Shown here: piece by piece, positions 1-9,385 of the stretch
Numbering within the stretch: position 1 is the first letter of the stretch
Layout of the letters: every line of letters begins with the position of its first letter
Assembly (NCBI GenBank): GCA_013176395.1
Contig: JABMLP010000008.1
Span: 1,736,001 to 1,800,000 of the forward strand
DNA: 64,000 bases
Reading direction: 5' to 3'
From: Venturia oleaginea
Taxonomy: Eukaryota > Ascomycota > Dothideomycetes > Venturiales > Venturiaceae
The notes under the pieces: model-generated
The model's input: the letters and a program-made list of their open reading frames with translations, nothing else
What the model was told of the DNA's origin: nothing
Databases searched by the model: none
Made by a program: the position numbers and the translations under genes

Positions 1-1152
1 CTCATGTCTTACAAAGTCAAGAGTGCCATTGTCATTGGCATCTCAGTCGTCACCATCATGTCTTGGCCGTGAGTTGCTCGTACTGCCGGCTCCGAGCTTG
101 TCTAACAATCTGCAGACGGAACACCGCCTTTACTTACTTCCCTCACGACCAAGAAGGAAACGACCGATTTGAGTTCTTCAAGAATGTGGCCATGATTCAC
201 CCAATAAAGCACACGTTGAACGCCATCGACTGGGATTTTATGAAAGCTCCATCTCACTTTGCACTCGCGCTGTTCACATTCTTGTATGTTGACATTATCG
301 ATTGCACAGCCACTCTTTACAGCATGGCTCGATTCTCCGGAGTCGTCGACGCTAAGTCTGGCGATTTCCCACGCTCCACCATCGCTTACTGCACCGATTC
401 CATCTGCATCTCCATCGGCGCTCTTCTTGGCGTATCACCCGTCACCGCCTTCATCGAGTCTGGTGCTGGAATTGCCGAAGGTGGAAAGACAGGACTGACA
501 GCCATCACGACTGGACTCTGCTTCTTGGTCTCGCTCTTCTTCGCCCCCATTTTCGCGTCCATCCCGCCTTGGGCAACAGGATGCACCTTGGTCCTTGTAT
601 GCAACCAAGCCCACGATATGTACGCACTCGCTAACATCTTTATAGGTCGGATGCATGATGATGCGTCAAGTTACAATGATCAACTGGCGGTACATCGGTG
701 ACGCTGTACCAGCCTTCGTTACTCTCCTCTTCATGCCATTCAGTTACTCCGTCGCATATGGTCTCATTGCCGGAATTCTCTGCTACGTCGTTCTCAACAC
801 CATGATCTATCTCACCCGCATCCTCTCCATGGGCTACCTCGTTCCCGAAGACGAGGACCACAAAGAGTACTGGACCTGGAAGCCAGCCGGAGCCCTACCA
901 TGGTTCGTCAGAGTATGTCAGGATCCCCAAAAGGTCTTCCGACATAGCTTCAGCAGGGAGGACGAGATCCAGGAAATCACATCTGTCCACTCCAGCTTCG
1001 ACGATCAAGCCCACTTCAGCAAAGCAGCTAGAGGAGACAAGACGTCTGAGGAAGTCAGCGCAAAAGAAGTGCGCGTGCCGATACCTCTAGGCAGTTTGGA
1101 CCCAAATGTAAGACAACAAAGTTCGCAAAGCCACCGTAGTGATCGGGCTTGA
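1..1152 (+). CDS. azgA: AzgA-like purine (adenine/guanine/hypoxanthine) permease, 5' truncated by window edge
   Basis: Integral plasma-membrane transporter of the AzgA branch of the nucleobase-ascorbate/xanthine-uracil permease superfamily, which imports purines by proton symport. Seen: three exons (<1-68, 116-596, 646-1152) joined in frame over two introns of 47 and 49 nt with GT..AG borders and internal CTAAC-type branch sites. They give 351 C-terminal residues. The [12 protein letters not shown] segment, the [21 protein letters not shown] helix and the C-terminal hydrophobic helices ([12 protein letters not shown] region) are typical of the family. The hydrophilic tail ends near 1150. Full-length members are about 580 residues, so roughly 230 N-terminal residues lie upstream of the window. 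No internal stop was seen, so the gene looks functional. Substrate preference is inferred from the family only. Confidence 0.88.
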
Positions 1153-2031
1153 ACGTGTGAATGATCATGGCGTTATGATTGATGTCCTTGATTTGGAGGC
1201 GAGGAATGAAACGGCGGTGATACCCACTATCATTCAGCTTATTAGCTATATTTAATTCTGGGGCATTGTATGGAAAAACATGGATAGAAAACCCTTGTAT
1301 TTTGGGGCTGGACTTGAGTGGCAGAGGAGACTTTTTTTTGATTATGTGAATACTTTCCCTTTTTTGTATAATTTTAGCCTTTCGAATTTATGATATATTC
1401 GATTCTTTGGCGATGATTTATGTCTGTCGTATGCTTTGTACGTGATTTTGGCTCCTCTCTCCCTCTCTTTTTTGCGCTTTTCAGGTGTTCATCTCTTTCC
1501 ATTTCTATCCTGTATAATTTCTCCTGACGGCGATCGTGATTTACTGAGATTGCTGCTGTTGTCACTCCACTGTTAGTAATCTATCTCTTTCCCCCTTCTC
1601 ATCAATCCTCTCATCACCACCACCGGAAACCATCCCAATCATTGTCATTCTCCTTTCTCCAACCTATTTTCTCGTTCTCGCCGAATATCCGGGATACTAG
1701 AAGATATGATATTATTTATCGTTTTGATACATTATCCGCGGCAGGGATAGATATATATCTTTTAAACACCGCCCTAGCCTCTATAGACTAATCGCTTCCT
1801 TACCTTCTTAGGTTTTAGTAAGGATCGATTTGTTGGTGTTGCGATTGGGATTGGGATTGGGAGTAGGGTAGTAAGTATTTATCTCCTAGTGAATATACCA
1901 TCCCACCCCGCAAAGATAAGTACGAGAGAAAAGATATACCGATACCCTCGTCCATCTAGATAAACTCGCCACGCGACTTGGAGAAGAAGATGAGACGGCG
2001 CCTGTGATTAGATTAGTAAAGGTAGACGTAG
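1153..2031. other. Intergenic, no gene seen
   Basis: AT-rich 3' flank of the permease gene with T-runs (about 1329-1337) and pyrimidine-rich stretches. Only short unsupported reading frames are present on both strands. The right edge is the target duplication of the LTR-like repeat at 2032. Confidence 0.6.
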
Positions 2032-2286
2032 TGTCACGGTACAACCGCGGACAAGTCTCTCCCGCCGTTGGGGTGGCCCCAAGGTCCGTGATCAAGGCAG
2101 AACCGTAGTTCTGCCGAGGAAAGGTTTTAAAGCCTGCGTGGCTTCAACCAATCCGTAGCTCAAAGAGCTACGTCCTGTCGTCAAACCTGCCTGTTGGTTT
2201 GCCTGACAGTTCGTATGTAGCCTGTTGAATGGTACCTGTTCCTGCTGCTGCTCCTTCCTCCTGATACCCGAACCCGCCCCGTGACA
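2032..2286. repeat. 255-bp LTR-like repeat, copy 1 (solo LTR)
   Basis: Starts TGTCACGG and ends CCGTGACA, so it has TG..CA ends. It is flanked on both sides by the 5-bp direct repeat CGTAG (2027-2031 and 2287-2291), the signature of an integrase-made insertion. A second copy of the same length lies inverted at 17388-17642. There is no coding capacity and no internal region, so it is best read as a solo LTR of an element whose body is absent here. The inverted ends leave the orientation undetermined. Confidence 0.75.
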
Positions 2287-2362
2287 CGTAGCGGGAGCGA
2301 CGGAAATTCCCAGAATAGAAGATTGTGGGAGAAAGGTCGTATGGGGAGGTTAAAGAGATATA

Positions 2363-2566
2363 TGTCATGATCGAGCTATGTTGGTATTCGAATGCAGTTA
2401 AACGTAGTTAAATGTGGTGGTTCTGCTCGATCAGGTCTAGCGCGAGACTGGTCGCAAGTACTTAGACTCGTCTCTACCTCTTAGTAAGCTCCTCATCCTT
2501 ACAACTTCGCACATCCCATAGAATTCAAGTCATGCTTCCAAGTCAAGTCCAAGGTCAAACGTGACA
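2363..2566 (+). repeat. 5' LTR of the 2.3 kb gypsy element
   Basis: 204 bp, begins TGTCATGATC and ends AACGTGACA. It differs from the 3' LTR by G/A near the start, C/T in the TTAAACG/TTAAATG motif and A/T in TTAGTAAG/TTAGTTAG. It should carry the promoter. The ATCCTTACAA at 2495-2504 is a candidate transcript 5' end because it pairs with the primer site (see 2569-2578). Confidence 0.92.
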
Positions 2567-2568
2567 GT

Positions 2569-2578
2569 TTGTAAGGAT
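2569..2578 (+). promoter_or_regulatory. Candidate self-priming primer-binding site
   Basis: Directly after the 5' LTR the sequence GTTTGTAAGGATCC contains TTGTAAGGAT, the exact reverse complement of ATCCTTACAA inside the LTR (2495-2504). In Tf1-type elements the primer is not a tRNA but the 5' end of the element's own transcript folded back on the site next to the LTR. A 10-base perfect match at the right place fits that mechanism. No TGG-type tRNA-complementary start is visible. The assignment is inferred. Confidence 0.55.
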
Positions 2579-2638
2579 CCCTTTTTACGATAAAAGTCGG
2601 GCTGCTATTGTCTACGCAGCCGACAAACCTCACCAACT

Positions 2639-4213
2639 ATGCCCCGAATCCTCGACCTTCCCTCCCTTGCGGACGATACTACCACCCTCGAAAACAGTAC
2701 TCTCGAAAACCCCCTAGCCTTCTACGACTTCTCTATAACCCCTAGACTCGCAGCAACCCTTACTCAGAAGATCCAAGCTACCTTTGCAACCCCGGCGGAC
2801 GAAGCCTCAGTCAACGAAAATGAATACGTCCCAGTCTCACACGTTACTCTCGACCGCGCTTCGGCGCTCCCACTCCTCCAGCTTTTAGCTACCATCTCCC
2901 ATATGTTCAACACAGCCCAGCGAGACCAGGATACCATGTCCCGTTCAATTCAAGAACTCAAGCTCGAAGCCTCTGAGAACGAAGCTCGCGCCCTTCGAGC
3001 AGAACTCCAGGGCGTTACTTCTCGCGAAATCTCCGCCCCTCGACCAACCCAAGGCGACATCTCTATCTTTGAAGGAGATAAAAACAAATACAAGAGCTGG
3101 CTCTTAGACCTCCGGATAAAACTCAGCGCAGACTCCAAAGCATTCCCTTCAGTAAACTCACAAGTTACTTACGCCTTCAATCGACTTGACGACAAGTGCA
3201 AATCCACAATTCGCCCATACTACAACGAAACTACGAATTCATGGCCTTTTGAATCCCTCGACGAATTTATCTCAAAACTCAACGACAGCTACGCTCCTCG
3301 TTTCGATACTCAAGATGCTATGAATAAGCTGCAGAACCACAAGATGGCAAACCGAACATTTGCTACTTACGCCGAAGACTTCCGACGCCTACTCCAAGAA
3401 GCCGGAATCACCCTCCCTCACGTCTCAGAACCCGCAAACCCCTTGGAACAACTTATGATTGTCAACTTTCGCAACGGCCTGAGCGCAGAACTCAGCGGAG
3501 CAATGATTCACGTTCCTACGACAAAGAAACTGGAGGAGTTAATCGATCTGTGCCACACCTGCGAAGCCAACATGAAACAATTCGAGAAAATCTCTCGAGC
3601 TCGAAAAGCTCCCGTATTCTCAGGATCATCTACATCAGCTACCGCTCCCTCTGCATCCCAACGCGCATTCCTAGTCTCCCCCGCCACTTTTCACGCTTTC
3701 GGAGATGCCATGGACATTTCAGTTATGAACCTCAACGGTAGTGCCGGCGCCGACATAGGTACCTGCCTTCCGTCTCTCCAGATGAAACCAATTGCATCCT
3801 GGACCCTGGAAGAGAAAGCCGCCAATATCCAATGGCGAAAGACCAATAACCGTTGCGGATACTGCGGAGAGCCCGTAGTAATTATGCCTAATGGTCAGAA
3901 GCACATCGCCGCCGTATGCCCTAAGAAAGCCCAGCGTGGACGCCCCTCCAATCAGTTCACTACTCCCAACCAGTTCGCCAGTGACCCCATGCAGTTTGGC
4001 AACTCCGGAGCTCGAAACTTCATTCCCCCTATGAGTTTTAGCAATATGAGTATGTCAGGAGCATCGGGAGCGTATCCACAGAACGTCCAGACTTCCCGGA
4101 TCACTCAAGGCCCTGAAGAACGCTCAGGTTCTACCGCCTCTTCTAGCACCACAAGCTACGGCTTCGGATCAGCCCCATACACCCCGAGTTCGGAAAACTC
4201 ACAGTCTCGTTGA
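2639..4213 (+). CDS. gag: Gag of the gypsy element (524 aa)
   Basis: Structural protein that packages element RNA. The ATG follows an untranslated leader of 72 bases after the LTR. A retrotransposon-gag domain lies roughly at residues 140-310 (FEGDKNKYKSWLLDLR, then LDEFISKLNDSYAPRF and FRRLLQEAGITLP). A zinc-knuckle-like C-x2-C...H-x4-C set follows near residue 405 (CGYCGEP ... KHIAAVCPKK). The spacing before the histidine is longer than in the standard CX2CX4HX4C knuckle. The C-terminal about 100 residues are Ser/Gly/Asn-rich low complexity. The stop TGA (4211-4213) overlaps the beginning of the pol frame, which lies in the -1 frame. Confidence 0.9.
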   Translation: MPRILDLPSLADDTTTLENSTLENPLAFYDFSITPRLAATLTQKIQATFATPADEASVNENEYVPVSHVTLDRASALPLLQLLATISHMFNTAQRDQDTMSRSIQELKLEASENEARALRAELQGVTSREISAPRPTQGDISIFEGDKNKYKSWLLDLRIKLSADSKAFPSVNSQVTYAFNRLDDKCKSTIRPYYNETTNSWPFESLDEFISKLNDSYAPRFDTQDAMNKLQNHKMANRTFATYAEDFRRLLQEAGITLPHVSEPANPLEQLMIVNFRNGLSAELSGAMIHVPTTKKLEELIDLCHTCEANMKQFEKISRARKAPVFSGSSTSATAPSASQRAFLVSPATFHAFGDAMDISVMNLNGSAGADIGTCLPSLQMKPIASWTLEEKAANIQWRKTNNRCGYCGEPVVIMPNGQKHIAAVCPKKAQRGRPSNQFTTPNQFASDPMQFGNSGARNFIPPMSFSNMSMSGASGAYPQNVQTSRITQGPEERSGSTASSSTTSYGFGSAPYTPSSENSQSR

Positions 4214-7200
4214 AAAGACGTTCATCGAGACACGACAACAAATTGAAACGACATGTTCTCCACATCAGTTCGGCAGTTCTAGGTTACTCAGAGAAATCAA
4301 CAGGAGAGATTGATGGACCAGTAGACTCTAGACCAATCATAGTCCCAATTACACTTAATGAATCGATCAAAACCCTCGCCGTTACTGATTCCTTTGCCAC
4401 AGGAAGTTTCATAGACCTCGATTTTGCGCAATCCCACGGCTTTCCCTTTATTCCCCTCGAAAACCCCCGCTGCCTCAAAGCCTTTGACGGCGAACAGGCA
4501 TCCTCTGCACCCTCTTACGTTACTCACGAAATCCACGTCTCCGTCAGAACCGGAGAACACCACCTCGAAACCACGAAATTCTTTGTTACCCGTCTCGGCT
4601 CCGCAGCAGTCATCTTTGGCACTCCCTGGATGAACCTCCACGGTGTGAAACTCGATTTTGAGAATCGTAGTATTCACTTCGGTACCCACTGTTCTAAGAA
4701 ATGTCTTCAGGGCCACAAGGGCTCTGTTGAGTATATCCCGCTCCCGTTTGGTGCCCGCGCACCCCCTCAAGAAACCCCGGACTCTCCTCGCGATTGGAAG
4801 ATTGTCAACTCTCACGCTTTTCAATGGAATTCTAAGCAGCCCAATGCTCAAATCTACGCAATCAGTATTCAAGATATCGATAAATTTCTGGCGAAGAAAC
4901 CAGATTACAAAGACCCTCCCCCCCAGTTACCCAAAGACCTTCACGACCTCGCGCACGCTTTTAACAGAAAAGCTGCTGATTCACTGCCCCCTTCACGCCT
5001 CGTCGACCACAAAATCGAAATTCAAGAAGACAAGAAAGACCAGTTACCCAACGCTCCTCTCTACGGTATGTCCCAGAACGAACTCAAATGCCTCCGGAAA
5101 TGGCTGGAGGAGAATTTGGGAAAAGGCTTCATCAGAAAAAGCCAGTCCGACGTCAGTTCCCCATGTATCTTTGTCAAAAAACCAGGTGGTGGTCTGCGAT
5201 TCTGCGTAGACTACCGAAAACTCAACGCCATTACTCGAAAAAACCGATACCCTATTCCCTTACTCCGCGAAACCCTAGACAAACTCAGCAAAGCCAAGTA
5301 CTTCACGAAGATCGATATTATCTCAGCATTCAACGCACTCCGAGTCCACCCCGACAGCGTTCCTCTCACTGCATTCAGAACCCGCTTCGGTCTGTTCGAA
5401 TCTCTAGTTATGAACTTCGGCCTCTGCAATGCCCCGGCGACCTGGCAGTCGTATATTAACGAACAACTTAAAGACTTCCTCGACGTTTTCTGCACCGCGT
5501 ACCTCGACGACATCCTAATCTACAGCGAAACTCTCGAAGAGCATAAAATTCAAGTGCGGCAGGTTATCGAACGGATGCACGCAGCAGGACTCAACATCGA
5601 CATCGACAAATGCGAATTCTACCCGACAGAAGTCAAATTTCTCGGTTTAATTATCACAGACCACGGAATCCGGATGGACCCGGACAAAGTCAAAACAATC
5701 ATTGATTGGCAATACTGTACCACTCGCCACGACGTCCAATCCTTCCTCGGTTTTGCCAATTTCTACCGCCGTTTTATTTTCAATTACTCCTCCACCGCGA
5801 AATCTCTTACCGACTTACTGAAAAAAGACAAGCCGTTCTACTTCGGCCCAAAACAGCGCGCCGCTTTTGATAAACTCCAAGAAGCCTTCATCTCCGCACC
5901 AATCCTCGCACATTTCGACCCTACAAAGAAGTGTATTGTCGAAACAGACGCCTCCGACTGGGTAGGCGCTGGAGTACTCTCACAAATCGGCAATGACGGT
6001 TTGCTACACCCCGTCGCCTTCTTCTCTCACAAGTTCACACCCCAGGAGTGTAATTACGAAATCTACGACAAAGAACTCCTAGCAATCATTCGCGCATTTG
6101 AAGAGTGGCGAGGAGAGCTCGAAGGAACTGAAGACCCGATCGAAGTTATTACAGACCACCAAAACCTCGAATACTACATGTCAACCAAAAAACTCACTCG
6201 CCGACAAGCCCGTTGGGCCGAATTCCTCTCCCAATTCCACTTCGAAATCAAATGGAGACCAGGAAAAGATACTACGAAACCCGACGCCTTGACCCGCCGC
6301 TCCCAAGACCTCCCCTCAAACGTATCCGACCCGCGTATCCAGCACCAGTCACAGGTTATGCTTAAACCCCACACACTTGACCCTAAGATTCGAAAAGAAC
6401 TAGCGCTCCAAGTCCACAATCTTTCATTATGCCCAGTTACGCTTCGTGACCACTCCTCTCCACAAGACTTCGAGAAAAACCCAGACTACCGCGACTCTTC
6501 CGAAAATGACGGGGACGAATCCCTTGAGCCCCTCAACGATATATGGAACAAACCTAGCAACGACGCAGTAGCTGAAGAACAAACCCCAACCACCCCGTTC
6601 TCCCCTCCGGACATATTCATCCCTTCGCAAGACCCAGACGACGAAGAGCTTATTTGGGACGAAGACAAGTTTGAAGAACTCTACGCTAGAGCGTTGACTA
6701 AAGACAAAGAACCACGCGAAGTCTTGAAAAAACTACGCGACGGCAAAACCCACCACCGAACGTTGCGGATGCAGGACTGCGAAGAACGCGACGGCCGCCT
6801 TTGGTATAAAAAGTGTCTATTTATTCCCCAAGACGATACACTACAAGCATACATTCTGAAAGCGAACCACGACTGTAATGTCGCAGGTCACCCGGGTAAA
6901 GCTAACAACTTCCTCAAACTCCGCAAGTTCTACTACTGGCATGGCATGCACGCCACCTCGGACAAATGGGTCTCACGATGCGACGCCTGTCGACGCGCAA
7001 AACCGAGCAACCTAATGTACCAAGGACTCCTCAACACTCTCGAAGCCCCTCAACGAAGATGGGAAGACATCCAGATGGACTTCATTACCGATTTACCTGC
7101 TACACGCAAAGGAGGTAATACCTGCCTCTTAGTAATTGTCGATCGCCTCACCAAAATCAAGCACCTTATCCCCTGCCAAAAACTCCCAGAAGCCCGCGAA

Positions 7201-8190
7201 TGCGCCTTACTCTTTCTCCAACACGTCTACCGCCTCCACGGCTTACCTCGAAGCATTATCTCCGACCGAGGATCCCAATTCGTTGCTATCCTCTGGAAAG
7301 TACTCTGCAAACGCCTCGGAATCCGAATCCGCCTCTCTACCAGTTTCCACCCCGAGACAGATGGCGGGACCGAGCGAGCGAATGCCCAAGTCGAAATCTA
7401 CATCCGTGCTTACTGCAATTATCAACAAGATGATTGGGACGAATGGTTACCACTCTGCGAATTCGTGATCAACAACACACCCTCCAATGCAACAAAACTC
7501 ACACCATTTTTTGCCGCCTACGGCTACGATCCACGCTCCGGATTGGAAGCGCCAATTCAACCAGACCGTAACGCCTCTCGCCACGAAATTACCGAGACAC
7601 GAAAAGCTAATTCCATGGCTGACTTCATGGCAAACCTTGAGAAGATTTGCTACAACGAGATCCGCCACGCCAGCGCTACCTACGAATATTTCAAGAACAA
7701 ACATCGGCTTGGTTCTCCAAACTACAAAGTTGGTGACTGGGTTTGGCTAAACCTCAAGAATATCAAGACCACGCGCCCATCCAAAAAGTTCGACTGCAAG
7801 TTCGCCGGCAAATTCAAGATTCTACAAGCCCTAGACCACGACGCTTACAAACTCGAGCTCCCTACTTCTATGCATTGCCATCCCGTCTTTCATACAAATC
7901 TACTGCTCCCTGCCTACCCCCCTTCCGACAGGATGTTTCCAAACCAGAATGACTCGCAACCTTCTCCCGTCGATGTTGAAGAAAACGATGGAATCTACAC
8001 CCTGGATGAAGTCGTTGATTCACGATTCAACAAAGCTACGAAGAGATTTGACTACAAGGTTAAATGGGAAGGCTATTACTTACCGACATGGGAACCCCTT
8101 CAATTCTTGCACAACGCAAAGAGCGCGGTTGATGAATTTCACCAGAGATATCCAAGAAAACCAAAACCAACCGGGTACAGGCCTGGTTAG
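4210..8190 (+). CDS. pol: Pol polyprotein of the gypsy element: protease, RT, RNase H, integrase, chromodomain
   Basis: About 1326 residues from the gag stop; the frame is open from 4147. A pepsin-like protease lies near residue 60, with active site TDSFATGSFID instead of the usual DSGAT. The RT has FCVDYRKLNAIT, the FTKIDI motif and catalytic YLDD (about 431-434). RNase H has ETDASDW and YDKELLAII. The integrase has an H..H..CxxC zinc domain (HDCNVAGH ... CDACRRAK) and a D, D, E core (MDFITDLP, ISDRGSQF, DGGTERANAQVE). The C-terminal chromodomain (YTLDEVVDSRF ... YKVKWEGY) may steer integration to modified chromatin. No ATG occurs in the frame near the overlap, so expression probably needs a -1 frameshift or another recoding event at 4147-4213, with proteolytic separation afterwards. 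Confidence 0.93.
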   Translation: MKRRSSRHDNKLKRHVLHISSAVLGYSEKSTGEIDGPVDSRPIIVPITLNESIKTLAVTDSFATGSFIDLDFAQSHGFPFIPLENPRCLKAFDGEQASSAPSYVTHEIHVSVRTGEHHLETTKFFVTRLGSAAVIFGTPWMNLHGVKLDFENRSIHFGTHCSKKCLQGHKGSVEYIPLPFGARAPPQETPDSPRDWKIVNSHAFQWNSKQPNAQIYAISIQDIDKFLAKKPDYKDPPPQLPKDLHDLAHAFNRKAADSLPPSRLVDHKIEIQEDKKDQLPNAPLYGMSQNELKCLRKWLEENLGKGFIRKSQSDVSSPCIFVKKPGGGLRFCVDYRKLNAITRKNRYPIPLLRETLDKLSKAKYFTKIDIISAFNALRVHPDSVPLTAFRTRFGLFESLVMNFGLCNAPATWQSYINEQLKDFLDVFCTAYLDDILIYSETLEEHKIQVRQVIERMHAAGLNIDIDKCEFYPTEVKFLGLIITDHGIRMDPDKVKTIIDWQYCTTRHDVQSFLGFANFYRRFIFNYSSTAKSLTDLLKKDKPFYFGPKQRAAFDKLQEAFISAPILAHFDPTKKCIVETDASDWVGAGVLSQIGNDGLLHPVAFFSHKFTPQECNYEIYDKELLAIIRAFEEWRGELEGTEDPIEVITDHQNLEYYMSTKKLTRRQARWAEFLSQFHFEIKWRPGKDTTKPDALTRRSQDLPSNVSDPRIQHQSQVMLKPHTLDPKIRKELALQVHNLSLCPVTLRDHSSPQDFEKNPDYRDSSENDGDESLEPLNDIWNKPSNDAVAEEQTPTTPFSPPDIFIPSQDPDDEELIWDEDKFEELYARALTKDKEPREVLKKLRDGKTHHRTLRMQDCEERDGRLWYKKCLFIPQDDTLQAYILKANHDCNVAGHPGKANNFLKLRKFYYWHGMHATSDKWVSRCDACRRAKPSNLMYQGLLNTLEAPQRRWEDIQMDFITDLPATRKGGNTCLLVIVDRLTKIKHLIPCQKLPEARECALLFLQHVYRLHGLPRSIISDRGSQFVAILWKVLCKRLGIRIRLSTSFHPETDGGTERANAQVEIYIRAYCNYQQDDWDEWLPLCEFVINNTPSNATKLTPFFAAYGYDPRSGLEAPIQPDRNASRHEITETRKANSMADFMANLEKICYNEIRHASATYEYFKNKHRLGSPNYKVGDWVWLNLKNIKTTRPSKKFDCKFAGKFKILQALDHDAYKLELPTSMHCHPVFHTNLLLPAYPPSDRMFPNQNDSQPSPVDVEENDGIYTLDEVVDSRFNKATKRFDYKVKWEGYYLPTWEPLQFLHNAKSAVDEFHQRYPRKPKPTGYRPG

Positions 8191-8274
8191 GATTCGATCA
8201 TGCTTCAAGTTTGTCAGTCACCTCGCCAAATAGTTCAGTTTGAACCATTGCGCCTCGGCCTTGTTGGGGGGTAC

Positions 8275-8478
8275 TGTCATGATCGAACTATGTTGGTATT
8301 CGAATGCAGTTAAATGTAGTTAAATGTGGTGGTTCTGCTCGATCAGGTCTAGCGCGAGACTGGTCGCAAGTACTTAGACTCGTCTCTACCTCTTAGTTAG
8401 CTCCTCATCCTTACAACTTCGCACATCCCATAGAATTCAAGTCATGCTTCCAAGTCAAGTCCAAGGTCAAACGTGACA
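8275..8478 (+). repeat. 3' LTR of the 2.3 kb gypsy element
   Basis: 204 bp, TGTCATGATCG...AACGTGACA, preceded by the G-rich polypurine tract GGGGGG-TAC (8266-8274) and followed by the target repeat ATATA. It appears identical to the solo LTR at 53200-53403. Confidence 0.92.
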
Positions 8479-8819
8479 ATATATTAGGAGCCGGACGGTT
8501 CGACTTATATATAGAGAGAGGTATTAACGAGGGCGTAATGGAATGATGGGATTTAAATATTCAGGATAGAGCGATAGTATGAAGCCGGTATTTAAATTTG
8601 AGAAGACCAAAGAGTTAATGTTACGGATACTATCACGTGGACATGCAATCAATGGTATTCGGTTGTATTTGACTACATTCATATGCATTCAAATACGCAC
8701 CAGTCTGTTTCTTTATGATTGGTTGCATGTCACACAGAATCCATAGGAATCACGTGTTGGCTCATGCATTAGGCTTCGGGCTTTATGGGAGGATTTACTA
8801 TATTATGGACGAGACTCTG
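8479..8819. other. Short spacer between two retrotransposons, no gene seen
   Basis: AT-rich DNA holding the right target repeat of the first gypsy element and the left junction of the second. A 65-residue reading frame at 8715 is not supported by composition or homology. Confidence 0.5.
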
Positions 8820-8999
8820 TGTGACGGCATGGCATGGTGGCCATCTTTGTCACATGACAACGTGTCGCAGCCACACTGTGGCGAGAGGAACATCAACTCG
8901 CGCGCCCCCTAGTCACTTACTCTCTATCTGATATTCTCTCATCACACTGAGTAAATGGAATCTTAATTCATTCTATCTGGTTCAATGCTCGCCGTGACA
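8820..8999 (+). repeat. 5' LTR of the second gypsy element
   Basis: 180 bp, TG..CA ends, matches 17141-17319 almost base for base. The following TTATATCAGATC resembles the tRNA-iMet-type primer sites of many LTR elements (TATCAGA core), but this is a weak assignment. Confidence 0.9.
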
Positions 9000-9069
9000 T
9001 TATATCAGATCAACCTTCACGCTTAGAACAGCGACAAATAGTTCCAGATTGTTTACGACAATAAGCAGT

Positions 9070-9340
9070 CAAAACCGACCCCGACCTGACCAGAGACACC
9101 GACCAGTCTCACAACCTTTTTTCTTTGAGCCGACCATAGCTCAACACACGATACCAACCTGATCAGAGACACCGACCAGTCTCGCGACCTTCTTTGAGCC
9201 GACCATTGCTCAACACACGATACCAACCTGACCAAAGACACCGACCAGTCTCGCGACCTTCTTTGAGCCGACCATTGCTCAACACACGATACCAACCTGA
9301 CCAGAGACACCGACCAGTCTCGCGACTTTTTTAAGCCGAC
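9070..9340. repeat. Tandem repeat, about 3.8 units of 69-73 bp, in the element leader
   Basis: The motif ACCGACCAGTCTCGCGACC recurs at about 9098, 9171, 9240 and 9309 (spacing 73, 69, 69). Each unit also contains GAGCCGACCATTGCTCAACA and ACCAACCTGACCAGAGAC. It lies between the 5' LTR and gag, where packaging signals usually are. A 158-residue minus-strand reading frame across it is only a by-product of the repeat. Confidence 0.85.
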
Positions 9341-9385
9341 TAGGGTCACCTCGACGCCATTCCTCCTAATACCGTACGGTTTGTC

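Larger units (their letters stand above)
2363..8478 (+). mobile_element. Complete Ty3/gypsy retrotransposon, Tf1/sushi-like, chromodomain type
   Basis: Two 204-bp LTRs (2363-2566 and 8275-8478) differ at only about three positions and are flanked by the identical 5-bp target duplication ATATA (2358-2362 and 8479-8483). Between them lie an open gag (2639-4213) and an open 1326-residue pol frame (from 4210) ordered protease, reverse transcriptase, RNase H, integrase, chromodomain, which is gypsy order. A short purine tract (8266-8272) sits just before the 3' LTR. Intact frames and near-identical LTRs imply a recent insertion that may still be mobile. A solo LTR of the same family, apparently identical to the 3' LTR, is at 53200-53403 on the minus strand. 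Confidence 0.95.

Noticed and set aside
9070..9340. CRISPR-like array
   Set aside because: Units are adjacent tandem repeats without unique spacers, in a eukaryotic retrotransposon.
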